This document shows positions 1 to 8,896 of a stretch of DNA of 64,000 bases, piece by piece. Under the pieces are notes generated by a model, which saw only the letters and a program-made list of their open reading frames with translations, searched no databases and had not been told where the DNA came from. The translations under genes and the position numbers were made by a program. Source of the DNA: Mycobacterium shimoidei (lineage in GTDB: Bacteria > Actinomycetota > Actinomycetes > Mycobacteriales > Mycobacteriaceae); assembly GCA_002101905.1 (NCBI GenBank), contig LQPU01000021.1:160793-224792 (forward strand), written 5' to 3'. Position 1 is the first letter of the stretch. Every line of letters begins with the position of its first letter.

Positions 1-137
1 TGGTACTGATGATCTGCGACCATCGGCGCGGCCCGTGGATCATCGCGACGCTCGTGTTGGGCCTCCCAGCCCTGATCGGCGGATGGTATCTGGTCCGGCA
101 CCGGGTGATGGCCAACGACTTGCGGGCACGCCGATAA
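1..137 (+). CDS. C-terminal end of a membrane protein (partial)
   Basis: An open frame enters from the left edge (frame starting at base 3) and stops with TAA at 135-137. The visible 44 or so residues have a hydrophobic stretch ([20 protein letters not shown]) followed by a basic end ([13 protein letters not shown]). That pattern fits a last transmembrane helix with a cytoplasmic tail. The family cannot be told from this fragment. Confidence 0.55.
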   Translation, partial: VLMICDHRRGPWIIATLVLGLPALIGGWYLVRHRVMANDLRARR

Positions 138-310
138 GCCGCAACCGATATGCCGCGACACCGCCGCTGTACGGCATGGTGTTGGTCTTTCTCGCGATCG
201 CGATCGTCACCGTCACCGCCTATTTGCGCGCGGGCTGGTTGTCGCTCGTCGGCTACAGCCTCGCCGCGGTCATTGCCGCAGCGGGCTCTGCGCCGGCATT
301 CCGCGACTAG
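83..310 (+). CDS. small putative membrane protein, start uncertain
   Basis: This frame overlaps the previous gene in another frame and ends at TAG 308-310. From the ATG at 83 it gives 75 residues; other in-frame ATGs are at 35 and 176. The part after the upstream stop at 137 is convincingly membrane-like, with two hydrophobic segments ([17 protein letters not shown] and [16 protein letters not shown]) around a short basic turn. The N-terminal third is arginine/proline-rich and may be out-of-frame translation, so a start at 176 is possible. The family was not recognised. Confidence 0.4.
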   Translation: MVSGPAPGDGQRLAGTPISRNRYAATPPLYGMVLVFLAIAIVTVTAYLRAGWLSLVGYSLAAVIAAAGSAPAFRD

Positions 311-319
311 CCGACTTTG

Positions 320-341
320 TAACAGAGCAGACGCTCTGTTA
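320..341. promoter_or_regulatory. palindromic operator upstream of TetR gene
   Basis: A perfect inverted repeat TAACAGAGC-AGAC-GCTCTGTTA (9-bp arms, 4-bp spacer) ends 10 bp before the ATG of the TetR-type regulator at 352. The position and symmetry fit an autoregulatory TetR operator that would also control the overlapping enoyl-CoA hydratase gene. Confidence 0.75.
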
Positions 342-351
342 TTGTGGGGCG

Positions 352-990
352 ATGCCGCGCCCTCGCGTGTATGACCCGGAGCGGGTGCTCGACGCCGTCG
401 AGTCACTGGCTGTGGCGTCCGGCCCGGCCGCCGTGACGATCCGCGCGATCAGTGCGGCCGTCGGGGTTTCCAACGGCGCGGTCTACCACACGTTCGGATC
501 GCGCGCCGGCCTGATCGGGCAAGCCTGGCTGCGTGCCGGACGTCGATTCCTCACCGTGCAAACCACATCTGTCGATGAGGCGCTGTCGACCCCGGGCTCG
601 CCGGCCGCCGTCGAGGCGGTAGTGGCCGCGGCCGAGGTGCCAGTGCTGTTCGCCGAGCAGTATCCGAATTCTTCCAAACTGCTCTTGACCGTGCGTCGCG
701 AAGAATTGCTCAGCGAGGAATTACCCGACGAGATCGCCGCCGAGCTAGAAGATCTGGACCAATCGCTGGTCGGGTTGCTGATTCGACTCGCAGCCGCACT
801 GTGGGAGCGCAAAGACGCCCGCGCCGTTGACGTCATCACCACTTGCGTCGTCGACTTGCCGACCGCCATCCTGCTGCGCCGGGATCGCCTGGGAAGCGCG
901 ACAGCACGCGAGCATCTGCGCGCCGCTGTTCGAGCGGTCTTGGCGGTCGGACCACCACCTCTCGGAAAGGGAAAGAATCATGGCCATTAG
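352..990 (+). CDS. TetR/AcrR-family transcriptional regulator
   Basis: This is a 212-residue one-domain regulator. The N-terminal 50 or so residues form the TetR helix-turn-helix: ISAAVGVSNGAVYHTFGSRAGLIGQAW matches the usual V-x-x-x-x-x-YxxFxSKxxL pattern, with F48 and G49 in the recognition turn. The C-terminal helical half is the ligand-binding domain and is not diagnostic. The 3' end overlaps the start of the enoyl-CoA hydratase gene by 11 nt, so the two are probably co-transcribed. A 9-bp-arm palindrome just upstream is the likely autoregulatory operator. The ligand is unknown; an acyl-CoA or fatty acid would suit the neighbour, but that is inference. Confidence 0.9.
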   Translation: MPRPRVYDPERVLDAVESLAVASGPAAVTIRAISAAVGVSNGAVYHTFGSRAGLIGQAWLRAGRRFLTVQTTSVDEALSTPGSPAAVEAVVAAAEVPVLFAEQYPNSSKLLLTVRREELLSEELPDEIAAELEDLDQSLVGLLIRLAAALWERKDARAVDVITTCVVDLPTAILLRRDRLGSATAREHLRAAVRAVLAVGPPPLGKGKNHGH

Positions 991-1630
991 CCTGCGTTAT
1001 GAGGAGAAGATCGCAATTCTCGAACTCGGTGACGATGAAAACCGCTTCTCACCAAGCTTTCTCGACGAGATGGATGCCCACCTCGACGAGGTCGTCAACG
1101 GTGCGCAAGGCTTGGTGACCACCGCCGGCGGCAAGTTCTACACCAACGGCCTCGACCTGGATTGGCTGGCGGCACATGGTGACCAGACCCAGTGGTATGT
1201 CGGACGGGTGCAAGCCATGTTGGCCCGAGTGCTGACGTTGCCCGTTCCCACGGTGGCCGCGATCGTCGGCCACGCGTTCGGTGCCGGCGCCATGTTGGCG
1301 CTGGCGCACGACTTTCGGGTGATGCGTACCGACCGCGGCTACTTCTGCTTCCCCGAAGCCGACATCCGCATCCCATTCACCCCCGGCATGGCCGCACTGA
1401 TCCAGTCCAAACTGACCCCGCAGGCCGCGGTCGCCTCGATGACGACGGGCCGGCGTTTCGGCGGCGGCGATGCCGAAAGTCACGGCCTGGTCGACGCGAC
1501 GGCACCCGAGGGTGCCGTGACGGCCACCGCGGTGGACTTGCTACGTCCGCTTGCGGGCAAGGACCCCGGAACGTTGGGGGCCATCAAGCAGACCATGTTC
1601 GGCCCGGCGGTGCAGGCGCTGACCGCGTAA
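980..1630 (+). CDS. enoyl-CoA hydratase/isomerase family protein
   Basis: The product is a 216-residue crotonase-fold protein. The ATG at 980 was chosen because GGAAAGGGAAAG lies just upstream and the family-like sequence begins there. The two oxyanion-hole regions are visible: AGGKFYTNGLDLD (about residues 48-60) and GHAFGAGAMLALAHDFRVM (about residues 94-112). PEADIRIPFTPGM follows, as seen in the short ECI/plant-like isomerase branch. The length fits that branch rather than the roughly 260-residue classical hydratases. It likely acts on cytosolic enoyl-CoA thioesters; whether it hydrates or isomerises is not decided. It overlaps the upstream TetR gene. Confidence 0.85.
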   Translation: MAISLRYEEKIAILELGDDENRFSPSFLDEMDAHLDEVVNGAQGLVTTAGGKFYTNGLDLDWLAAHGDQTQWYVGRVQAMLARVLTLPVPTVAAIVGHAFGAGAMLALAHDFRVMRTDRGYFCFPEADIRIPFTPGMAALIQSKLTPQAAVASMTTGRRFGGGDAESHGLVDATAPEGAVTATAVDLLRPLAGKDPGTLGAIKQTMFGPAVQALTA

Positions 1631-1646
1631 TGATTTGCGGCCGGCT

Positions 1647-1734
1647 GGGCATCGAGTGTGAATCCTTGGCATCGACTGTGAAGCCAGGGCGGGATTTTCG
1701 GCTCTAGCCCGCCCTCAGCTCACACTCGACGCCC
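1647..1734. terminator. nested inverted repeat between convergent genes
   Basis: Outer arms GGGCATCGAGTGTGA (1647-1661) and TCACACTCGACGCCC (1720-1734) pair with one mismatch. A second perfect stem, AGGGCGGG (1686-1693) with CCCGCCCT (1708-1715), lies inside. It sits between the converging enoyl-CoA hydratase and mmpL genes, so a bidirectional terminator is likely. No U-tract is present. A near-copy of part of the left arm (GGCATCGACTGTGAA, 1668-1682) also lies inside. Confidence 0.55.
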
Positions 1735-1750
1735 TAGGTTCTCACTCGGT

Positions 1751-4651
1751 TCAGCGGGAACCCACCGCGACGGCCTCGTCTTCGGGGTCGTCCCAGAGCA
1801 GCAGTTGGCGAACCGCCGGACGTGATCCGTAGGGCTGCAGCATCTGACTGGCCGGACGCGGGCGCACCCGCAGCGGCCACCAGAACCAGCGTCCGAGCAG
1901 GGTCGCGATCGTCGGCGTCATGAACGATCGCACGATCAGCGTGTCGAACAACAGCCCCAGCGCGATGGTGGTGCCCACTTGGGCAAGAATCACCAACGCA
2001 CTGAAGGCAAACGACGACATGGTCGCGGCGAACACCAGGCCGGCGGACGTGACCACCGAACCTGAGCCGGCCATCGCGCGAATGATGCCGGTCTTCAACC
2101 CGGCGTGGATCTCCTCTTTGAACCGGGAGATCAGTAGCAGGTTGTAATCGGATCCGACCGCCAGCAGCAGAATGACGGCCAGCGCCAACACAACCCAATA
2201 CAACTGGATACCGAGAATGTCCTGCCAAACCAGCACGGACAGTCCGAACGAGGCTCCCAACGACAGCGCCACGGTGCCGACGATGACGATCGCGGCGCCC
2301 AGGCTTCGGGTGATGATCATCATGATGAGCAGAATCAGGCTCAGCGCGGCGATTCCGACGATCATCAAGTCGTACTTGACCGAGTCGTGAATGTCCTTGT
2401 ACGTCGCCGCCGTTCCGGCGAGATAGATATGGGAGCCCTCCAGCAGAGTTCCCTTTACCGCCTCTTTTGCCGCGTTCTTGATCAGGTCGACGTGCTTGAT
2501 GCCCTCGGGAGTGGCGGGATCACCTTCGTGGGTGATGATCATTTGCGCGGCCTTGCCGTCCGGCGACATAAAGAGTTTCACGCCGCGCTTGAAGTCGGGG
2601 TTGGAGAAGACCTCCGGCGGCAGGTAGAAGGTGTCGTCTATCTTGGCCTTGTCGAAGGCTTGCCCCATCGCAGCCGGGTTGTCGTTGGCGTATGCCGCCT
2701 GGTTGTTGATCCCGGAGTTGGTCGCGTAGTTGGTGAGCGTCAACGCCAGATTTGTCATCTGGCTTTCGATCTGCGGTGGGATCAGCGAAACCAGTTGCGG
2801 CTGGAGTGCATCCAGCTTGTCCAACGACGCGGTGATGGCCTGAAACTGGTCGGTGAGTTCGTCGATGCCGTCGATGGCATCCCAGACAGACCTGAGCGCA
2901 AAGCAGACCGGGATGTCGTAGCAGTGCTTCTCCCAGTAAAAGTAGCTGCGAATCGGCCGGAAGAAGTCGTCGAAGTTCCCGATCTTGTCTCGCAGGTCGT
3001 TGATGACGGCGATCGTGTCGTGGAAGCTTTGGGTCTGGTCGTGTGTCGCTGCGGCACTTTGTTGTTGGAGCGCATATTGCTGCTGCAGAATCCCCACTGT
3101 CTTTCTTAGCTCATCCGCCTGCTTGAGCAGGTCCGATGCGCGGTCTTTCTGGTACTGCAGATTCATGACCTGACCAACGCTTTGCTGGCTCAGCTGAAAC
3201 GGTATCGAGCTGTGGTCGAGCGGCGTCCCCAACGGTCGCGTGATCCCCTGCACCTTCGCGATGCCGGGGGTGTGGAAGACGTTTTTGGCCACCCGCTCCA
3301 AGACCAGCATGTCGGCGGGGTCGCGCAGGTCATGGTCCGCCTCGATCATCAGCAGCTCGGGATTCAGCCGGGCTTGCGAAAAGTGGTGCTCGGCGGCAGC
3401 GTATCCAACCTTGGCGGGGGTGGCCGCCGGTAAGTAGGGCTTGGAGTCGTAACTGGTCTTGTATCCGGGCAGGGCAAGCAAACCGATCAGTGCGACTGCC
3501 ATCGTCACGGCAAGAATCGGCGCCGGCCACCGCACGATGGCGGTGCCGATGCGTCGCCATCCCCGCGTGCGCATCGTGACTTTTGGCTCGAGCAAACCGA
3601 AGCGACTACCCACCGCAAGCACGGCCGGCGCTAAAGTCAGCGCAGTCAGCACCGACACCAGCATTCCCACCGCGGCCGGAATGCCCATCGATTCGAAGTA
3701 CGGTTGGCGGGCGAACCTCAGGCAAAATACCGCCCCGGCGATGGTCAGGCCCGAGCCCAAGACGACATGCGCGGTGCCGTGAAACATGGTGTCAAAGGCC
3801 GTGTTTCGGTCTTCGCCAGCTGCCCGTGCCTCGTGATACCGGCCGAGGACGAATATCGCGTAGTCTGTCCCGGCGGCGATCGTCAGCAATGTCAAGATAT
3901 TGACCGAGAAGGTCGACAGCTCGATCAAATCCAGGTTGCCCAGAACGGCCACAACTCCGCGGGCCGCAGCCATCTCGACAAGAACCGTGATGAGCACCGC
4001 CAGCGTGGTGATGGCGGAACGGTAGACCCAGGCCAACATGATCACGATCACCAAAAAGGTGATGAGCGTGACCTTGAGGATTCCCTTGTTGCCCACCTCG
4101 AACTGGTCGGTGATCAGCGGCGCGGCGCCGGTGACATACGCCTTGACCCCCGTCGGCGCCTGCGTGTGGTCGACGATGTCGCGGACCGCGTCGACGGACT
4201 CGCCCGCTAACGCGTCGCCTTGGTTACCGGCAAGGTAAACCTGAACCAACGCGGCCTTGCCGTCGTTGCTCTGGGAAGCCGATGCCGTCAGCGGATCGCC
4301 CCAGAAATCCTGGATGTGCTCGACGTGTTTCTTGTCCTGCTGGAGCTTGCGGATCAGGGTGTCGTAGAACCGGTGGGCATCGTCGCCAAGCGGCTTGTCG
4401 CCCTCCAGCACGATCATCGCAGCGCTGTCAGAGTCAAACTGTTGAAACACCTTGCCGATGTGTTTCATCGCCTGAAAACTCGGCGCGCTCGGCGAACTCA
4501 TGCCGACCTGATGCGCCTGGGCGACGGCCTCGAGTCGTGGCACCGCGACATTTGTGACGACGGTTACGCCGAGCCAGAACAGAATGATCGGCACCGCGAG
4601 CCGGCGGATGGTGTGCGGCAAGCGGTTTCGCGGGGCGTGGTGGGTGCTCAT
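1751..4651 (-). CDS. mmpL: MmpL-family RND transporter (MmpL4/MmpL5 type)
   Basis: This 966-residue inner-membrane transporter of the MmpL branch of RND proteins is probably proton-driven. The ATG at 4651 overlaps the mmpS stop as ATGA. Helix 1 is at about residues 17-38, and a large periplasmic loop follows. The first helix bundle carries the proton-relay pair in AAGTDYAIF (D263, Y264). The second carries [10 protein letters not shown] (D835, Y836). The second periplasmic domain includes a Gln-rich coiled stretch and the subgroup signature [19 protein letters not shown]. The sequence resembles M. tuberculosis MmpL4/MmpL5, which export siderophores and drugs, but the cargo here is not shown. 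It lies in an operon with mmpS and a TetR gene. Confidence 0.93.
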   Translation of the reverse strand: MSTHHAPRNRLPHTIRRLAVPIILFWLGVTVVTNVAVPRLEAVAQAHQVGMSSPSAPSFQAMKHIGKVFQQFDSDSAAMIVLEGDKPLGDDAHRFYDTLIRKLQQDKKHVEHIQDFWGDPLTASASQSNDGKAALVQVYLAGNQGDALAGESVDAVRDIVDHTQAPTGVKAYVTGAAPLITDQFEVGNKGILKVTLITFLVIVIMLAWVYRSAITTLAVLITVLVEMAAARGVVAVLGNLDLIELSTFSVNILTLLTIAAGTDYAIFVLGRYHEARAAGEDRNTAFDTMFHGTAHVVLGSGLTIAGAVFCLRFARQPYFESMGIPAAVGMLVSVLTALTLAPAVLAVGSRFGLLEPKVTMRTRGWRRIGTAIVRWPAPILAVTMAVALIGLLALPGYKTSYDSKPYLPAATPAKVGYAAAEHHFSQARLNPELLMIEADHDLRDPADMLVLERVAKNVFHTPGIAKVQGITRPLGTPLDHSSIPFQLSQQSVGQVMNLQYQKDRASDLLKQADELRKTVGILQQQYALQQQSAAATHDQTQSFHDTIAVINDLRDKIGNFDDFFRPIRSYFYWEKHCYDIPVCFALRSVWDAIDGIDELTDQFQAITASLDKLDALQPQLVSLIPPQIESQMTNLALTLTNYATNSGINNQAAYANDNPAAMGQAFDKAKIDDTFYLPPEVFSNPDFKRGVKLFMSPDGKAAQMIITHEGDPATPEGIKHVDLIKNAAKEAVKGTLLEGSHIYLAGTAATYKDIHDSVKYDLMIVGIAALSLILLIMMIITRSLGAAIVIVGTVALSLGASFGLSVLVWQDILGIQLYWVVLALAVILLLAVGSDYNLLLISRFKEEIHAGLKTGIIRAMAGSGSVVTSAGLVFAATMSSFAFSALVILAQVGTTIALGLLFDTLIVRSFMTPTIATLLGRWFWWPLRVRPRPASQMLQPYGSRPAVRQLLLWDDPEDEAVAVGSR

Positions 4652-5094
4652 CCGGATTTGTCGAGGCAGAAGGTGTAGGCGTTCACTGCGTTGACCGTCC
4701 TCTCGTCCTTGACCTCGTCGTTGATGATGATGCGGCAGCCAAGTGTGCTGCTGTTGCCTTGCGCGGTCAGGTTGGCGATGACGGCGGGGTCTGTGGTGAT
4801 GGCCTCGTACTTCCACGGCAGCGGCGCGTGGTCCACCCGTTGCGGCGCCGCATGGATGTCTTGGTAGTTGATGGTTGCCACCGACCCCGGATCGCCGAAG
4901 ACCTCGTAGACCACCCGTTTGGGATTGAACGGAACGCTGTCATTCAGCACGCCGGTTGGCGTGGACGTGTCGTTGTTCGACCCGAAGATGCCGTGTAACC
5001 GAAAAACGGCGAACCCCGCCAGCGCCACCACCGCGACGGTCACCACCACTATCCACCAGCGCCCCAGCAGACGAGTAAGCGAAAACCGCTTCAC
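4648..5094 (-). CDS. mmpS: MmpS-family membrane accessory protein
   Basis: The protein has 148 residues, close to the 140-142 of MmpS4/MmpS5. The GTG start at 5094 overlaps the upstream TetR stop as GTGA. One N-terminal membrane helix ([19 protein letters not shown], about residues 13-31) anchors a periplasmic beta-rich domain. The typical MmpS pattern [19 protein letters not shown] is followed by two cysteines (C130, C143) that could form a disulphide. MmpS proteins assemble with the cognate MmpL, whose gene overlaps by 4 nt downstream. Confidence 0.92.
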   Translation of the reverse strand: MKRFSLTRLLGRWWIVVVTVAVVALAGFAVFRLHGIFGSNNDTSTPTGVLNDSVPFNPKRVVYEVFGDPGSVATINYQDIHAAPQRVDHAPLPWKYEAITTDPAVIANLTAQGNSSTLGCRIIINDEVKDERTVNAVNAYTFCLDKSG

Positions 5095-5690
5095 CTGCCG
5101 GCCTTTCGACAGCTCACCTTCCGGGTCAGACTGGGTAGCAGGACGTCGTCGACGAGCCCCTGCACAGTGCGACGAGTGGGCGGCCGGGTGGGCATGATGG
5201 TCCGGAAGATGAGATAGCCGGGCAGCAGGTCCCACAGGTCGTCGTTGATGGCGGCTTCCTCGATCTCACCGCGATCGACGGCCTGCGCTAAGACGTGGTC
5301 GATCAATGCTTTTCGCTGCTTGATGAACTGTTTCTGCAGAACCTCGTTGAGCGCGGGGTTGCGCGACACTTCCACCAGAATCGCGCGAATGGTGCTGGCA
5401 CGCTCGCGCGCCTCCTGGCACACCGTTTCTCCCAAGCGCAGCAGATCGCCTCGCAAGGTGCCGGTTTCGGGCGGAACCGCGGCCTGCCGGACACTTTCCA
5501 TGAACGCCGCCAACACCAGTTCGGCTTTCGACGGCCAGCGCCGGTACACGGTGGCCTTGCTGGCCCGGGCCGTGGCCGCGACGGCGTCCACCGTCAGCCG
5601 GTCATACCCGTGTTCCTGCAGCAGCTGCAGCGTCACCGATAGCAACTCGGCTTCCCGGGGCGACCACGGTGAGCAAGACACGAGGCTCAC
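5091..5690 (-). CDS. TetR-family regulator of the mmpS-mmpL operon
   Basis: This 199-residue TetR protein has its helix-turn-helix at about residues 32-60 (VDAVAATARASKATVYRRWPSKAELV, including the YRRWPSK recognition turn). It is the first gene of a three-gene operon. Its stop overlaps the mmpS GTG start (GTGA), and mmpS overlaps mmpL (ATGA). The order TetR-mmpS-mmpL is like the Rv0452-mmpS4-mmpL4 arrangement in M. tuberculosis. A GTACTG-TC-CAGTAC palindrome lies 19 bp upstream of its start and is the likely operator. It is probably a repressor of the exporter; the inducer is unknown. Confidence 0.9.
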   Translation of the reverse strand: MSLVSCSPWSPREAELLSVTLQLLQEHGYDRLTVDAVAATARASKATVYRRWPSKAELVLAAFMESVRQAAVPPETGTLRGDLLRLGETVCQEARERASTIRAILVEVSRNPALNEVLQKQFIKQRKALIDHVLAQAVDRGEIEEAAINDDLWDLLPGYLIFRTIMPTRPPTRRTVQGLVDDVLLPSLTRKVSCRKAGR

Positions 5691-5708
5691 CCTAAAGCCA
5701 TCCGTGCA

Positions 5709-5722
5709 GTACTGTCCAGTAC
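5709..5722. promoter_or_regulatory. palindromic operator of the TetR-mmpS-mmpL operon
   Basis: A perfect GTACTG-TC-CAGTAC inverted repeat lies 19 bp before the TetR start codon at 5690. It lies within the short gap to the upstream MocA-like gene, which ends at 5735. An extra GGTAC-like half-site adjoins it (GTACCGTACC on the plus strand). It is most simply the autoregulatory site of the TetR protein. Confidence 0.6.
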
Positions 5723-5734
5723 CGTACCGCTAGC

Positions 5735-6271
5735 TCACGCGCTCTCGTCGATGTCGCGGCCGGTGGCCAGGTCACTGGACTCGACGTGCTCGACGTCGTC
5801 GCGGCTGCGCAGGTAGGCGCCCGCACCATGATCGCCGCTGATGTTGGCCAACACCTCGGGCCAGTGCCGCCGGGCCACAACGACGGGATGACCCGGCCGG
5901 TCACCGAAATAGGCGCGGGCCAGCCCGCTGCGAGATACCAACGCGCACTTGATGACCCGGCTGACGACGGCTGCACCGACGTCGGGGGTGTCGATGACGT
6001 GCAGCACCGCGTAGTCGGCTTGCATCCGCTCGGCCCGGGCCAGCCCCGCGCGCACCGACGCGCTCAACCCGGTGTCCCAGTCGCCGGCGGTGACCACGAC
6101 GACGCCGGGCGGGGCCGCAACGTCGGCGGCCCCGAGCACCAGCACGATGTCGTCGCACCCGCCGTCGCGCAGCGCCTGCAGCGCGATGCCCAGCCAGCCG
6201 TCGACGAGTACCTTCGGCTTGCCGTATCGGCGTCCGGCCCCGGCGGCAAGAAGCACCCCGACGGTTGTCAC
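5735..6271 (-). CDS. MocA-like molybdenum cofactor nucleotidyltransferase
   Basis: This is a 178-residue nucleotidyltransferase. It begins with VGVLLAAGAGRRYGKPKVLV, the LxAGxGxRxGxxK nucleotide-binding signature of MocA/MobA enzymes. These transfer CMP or GMP to molybdopterin. GTG 6271 was chosen because it overlaps the upstream XdhC-like stop (GTGA) and places the motif at residues 3-22. The later DTPDVG and GHPVVVARRHW segments also match the family (MocA proteins have GxPV near the C terminus). It belongs to the molybdenum hydroxylase locus whose structural genes are divergent at 6561. It is similar to the Rv0371c product of M. tuberculosis. Confidence 0.85.
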   Translation of the reverse strand: MTTVGVLLAAGAGRRYGKPKVLVDGWLGIALQALRDGGCDDIVLVLGAADVAAPPGVVVVTAGDWDTGLSASVRAGLARAERMQADYAVLHVIDTPDVGAAVVSRVIKCALVSRSGLARAYFGDRPGHPVVVARRHWPEVLANISGDHGAGAYLRSRDDVEHVESSDLATGRDIDESA

Positions 6272-6465
6272 CCCCGTGTCCTGTCGTGGTGAATGCGCCC
6301 GTCGAGTTCGGTCAACGGACGGCAACCGCCGCCCCAGGAGCGGGCGATGATCATCGCCGCGCCCGGCGGCCGCGGCGAGGACGCAATGGTGCGGACCGCG
6401 GTGGCCAGACCAGCGGTGGGTCCGGCGCGCCAGATCTCGGTCAGCTCAGCCAGGACGTCACGCAT
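6268..6465 (-). pseudogene. shrunken XdhC-like gene (internal deletion)
   Basis: The frame encodes 65 residues. The first 40 or so (MRDVLAELTEIWRAGPTAGL, then ATAVRTIASSPRPPGAAMI) match the start of XdhC/CoxI maturation proteins, which are normally 200-380 residues. The remaining 24 (GGGCRPLTELDGRIHHDR) resemble the extreme C terminus of XdhC, which often ends in a G-rich stretch followed by GxIHH. The NAD-binding middle is missing without loss of frame, and the stop still overlaps mocA as GTGA. An in-frame internal deletion is the simplest reading. Whether the mini-protein is made or functional is unknown. Confidence 0.6.
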
Positions 6466-6560
6466 CGTGGGCCTGTCGACGGTGATAACCGCACTCTCAT
6501 ATAATGGCATTGCACTTCTCATATCGCGATAACCGTGCTGGTTCGAGATGGAGCGAAAGC

Positions 6561-8882
6561 ATGGCTGACCTGGCCCGAGCGACCGTCGCACCGCGTTACG
6601 CTGGGACCCGGGTCCAGCGGGTGGAAGACACCCGGCTGCTCACCGGCCGGGGCACATTCGTCGACGACGTCGTACGGCCCGGGATGCTGCATGGCTGTTT
6701 TGTGCGTAGTCCGTTCGCCCGGGCCCGCATCAACGGCATCGACACCTCCGCCGCGCTCGGCCTGGCCGGGGTGCGCGCGGTGTTCGTCGCCGCGGACCTG
6801 AACCCCGACGTGCAAGAGGCCTGGCACGCGGTGGCCGGCAAGGACGTGCCGGACACCCCGCGCCCGCCGCTGGCCGAGGGTGAGGTCAAATTCGTCGGCG
6901 ACCCGGTCGCCCTGGTGGTGGCCGACAGCCGCTACATCGCCGAGGACGCGGTCGAGCTGGTCGAGGTCGACTATCAGCCGTTGCCGGCGGTGGCCGACTT
7001 CACCAAGTCGGTGGGCTCCGACGTGGTCGTGCACGACGCCTATCCCGACAACGTCGCCGGCGGTATGGCGGGCGCTCCGCCGGACGAGGAGACGTTTGCG
7101 TCAGCGGCGTGCGTGGTCGCAGAGAACATCACCCAGCAGATCTACCTGCCGGTGCCGATCGAAACCCGCGGCATCGTCGTCGAATGGTCTTCCGCCGCAG
7201 ATGAACTCACGATCTGGGCGTCCACCCAGACACCGCATGAGCTACGTGCGTTCGCCGCGCGACTGCTGGGAATTCCAGCGCAGCGTGTCCGGGTCATCAT
7301 GCGCGACACCGGTGGCGGCTTCGGCCAGAAGGTGGTGCCGATGCGCGAGGACATGTGCATCCTGCTTGCCGCCCGCAAGGTGCCGGCCGCGCTGAAGTGG
7401 ATCGAGGACCGCCGTGAGAACCTGATGTCGGCCGGGCAGGCACGGCATGTAAACGGCACGGCCAGAATGGCTTTCGACGACGACGGCACGATCCTGGCCG
7501 CCGACATCGACTTCATCCAGGACGTCGGGGCCTATCCGACGCCGTACCCGGTGTTGACCACCGCGGCGATCGGGATGTTCTTCCCCGGCCCGTACCGAGT
7601 GCCCAAGGCCAGCTTCAACTACAAGACGGTGTTCTCGAACACCGCCGGATTGGCGGCCTACCGCGGCCCGTGGCAGTACGAAACGCTGGCCCGCGAGATC
7701 GTGCTCGACATCGCCGCGCGCAGGCTGGGAATGGATCCCGTCGAACTGCGCCGAAAAAACCTGCTGCGCCGCGACGAGATGCCCTACTTCAATGCCAACG
7801 GGATGCCCTATGACCACGTGGCGCCGAACGAGACGTTCGAGCAGGCCGTGAAAATCCTTGACCACGAAGGCTTTCGCAAGGAGCAGCGCGACGCGCTGGC
7901 GCAGGGACGCTATATCGGGCTCGGCTTTTCGGCCTACATCGAGCCGACCGGCGCGGCCACCGGCCACCTGGCCACCGAGGGCGCGACGATCCGGATGGAA
8001 CCGACCGGCAAGATCAACGTCTACGTCAACGGCGGTTCGACGGGCAACAGCATCGAGACCACCGTCGTGCAGTTGACCGCCGACGCGCTGGGCGCCGACA
8101 TCGACGACGTCGCCACCATCCAGGGCGACACCGCGGTCACCCCGTACGGCGCGGGCACCCAAGGCAGCCGCAGCGCCCCGATGACAGCCGGGGCGGTCAA
8201 CGAGGCCGGCGCGATGTTACGCAAGCAGATTGTGGCGATCGCGGCGCACTACCTCGGGGTCGCCGAATCCGAGGTGGAACTGGCGAATTCGCGGGCCAGC
8301 GCCGGCGAAAAGAGTGTCAGCTTCGCCGACCTGGCCTACCGGACGTACTACGAGCCGCAGCAACTGCCGCCGGGCACATCAGCGACGCTGGAGGCCACCG
8401 CGCGCTTTACCTCCCAGGCGCCGATCCACTGGGCCAACGCCACCCACGCCTGCACGTGTGAAGTCGACATCGAAACCGGGCAGGTCCGGCTGACGCGCTA
8501 CATCGTCAGTGAGGACGTCGGCCCGATGATCAATCCGAACGTGGTGGAAGGTCAGATCGCCGGCGGCACCGTGCAGGGCATCGGCGGCGCGCTGATGGAG
8601 AACCTGGTCTACGACGACGACGGCAACCCGCTGTCGTCGACGTTCGTCGACTACCTGTTGCCGACGGCCACCGAAGTGCCGCCCATCGAATTCGGCCACG
8701 TCGAGATTCCCGGTCCCGGCGTCGGTGGCTACAAGGGTGTCGGCGAGGGCGGGGCCATCGGATCGGCGCCGGCGGTGATCAACGCGATCAACGACGCCCT
8801 GGCACCGCTGGGTGTCACGCTCACCCGGCTGCCGGCCAGTCCCGCGTCGATCATGTCGCTGCTCGAACAGGCTCAACAGTAA
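6561..8882 (+). CDS. CoxL-like molybdenum hydroxylase large subunit
   Basis: This 773-residue catalytic subunit belongs to the xanthine oxidase/CO dehydrogenase family. The start at ATG 6561 has GAGCGAAAGC before it. The N-terminal a/b-hammerhead domain (VEDTRLLTGRGTFVDD) is followed by the cofactor-binding domain with GGGFGQK (about residues 251-257). The active-site loop reads AYRGPW (366-371). That is neither the AYxCSFR of form I CO dehydrogenase nor the AYRGAGR of form II. The conserved catalytic glutamate is present in KGVGEGGAIG (E729). Oxidation of CO is therefore doubtful; another aldehyde or heterocycle substrate is possible. It heads a coxL-G-M-S cluster and resembles the Rv0373c product. 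Confidence 0.9.
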   Translation: MADLARATVAPRYAGTRVQRVEDTRLLTGRGTFVDDVVRPGMLHGCFVRSPFARARINGIDTSAALGLAGVRAVFVAADLNPDVQEAWHAVAGKDVPDTPRPPLAEGEVKFVGDPVALVVADSRYIAEDAVELVEVDYQPLPAVADFTKSVGSDVVVHDAYPDNVAGGMAGAPPDEETFASAACVVAENITQQIYLPVPIETRGIVVEWSSAADELTIWASTQTPHELRAFAARLLGIPAQRVRVIMRDTGGGFGQKVVPMREDMCILLAARKVPAALKWIEDRRENLMSAGQARHVNGTARMAFDDDGTILAADIDFIQDVGAYPTPYPVLTTAAIGMFFPGPYRVPKASFNYKTVFSNTAGLAAYRGPWQYETLAREIVLDIAARRLGMDPVELRRKNLLRRDEMPYFNANGMPYDHVAPNETFEQAVKILDHEGFRKEQRDALAQGRYIGLGFSAYIEPTGAATGHLATEGATIRMEPTGKINVYVNGGSTGNSIETTVVQLTADALGADIDDVATIQGDTAVTPYGAGTQGSRSAPMTAGAVNEAGAMLRKQIVAIAAHYLGVAESEVELANSRASAGEKSVSFADLAYRTYYEPQQLPPGTSATLEATARFTSQAPIHWANATHACTCEVDIETGQVRLTRYIVSEDVGPMINPNVVEGQIAGGTVQGIGGALMENLVYDDDGNPLSSTFVDYLLPTATEVPPIEFGHVEIPGPGVGGYKGVGEGGAIGSAPAVINAINDALAPLGVTLTRLPASPASIMSLLEQAQQ

Positions 8883-8896
8883 GGACACTCGAAAAC

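Noticed and set aside
1..310. The first two frames read as one frameshifted gene
   Set aside because: The two hydrophobic parts do not continue a shared domain I can recognise, and the upstream stop at 135-137 with a downstream ATG is enough to explain two genes.
2387..3109. 240-codon plus-strand frame within mmpL
   Set aside because: It is a shadow of the mmpL periplasmic domain with no recognisable protein features.
4652..4816. 55-codon N-terminal extension of the mmpL frame
   Set aside because: It overlaps mmpS in another frame and is His/Arg-rich; the ATG at 4651 overlaps the mmpS stop and begins the family sequence.
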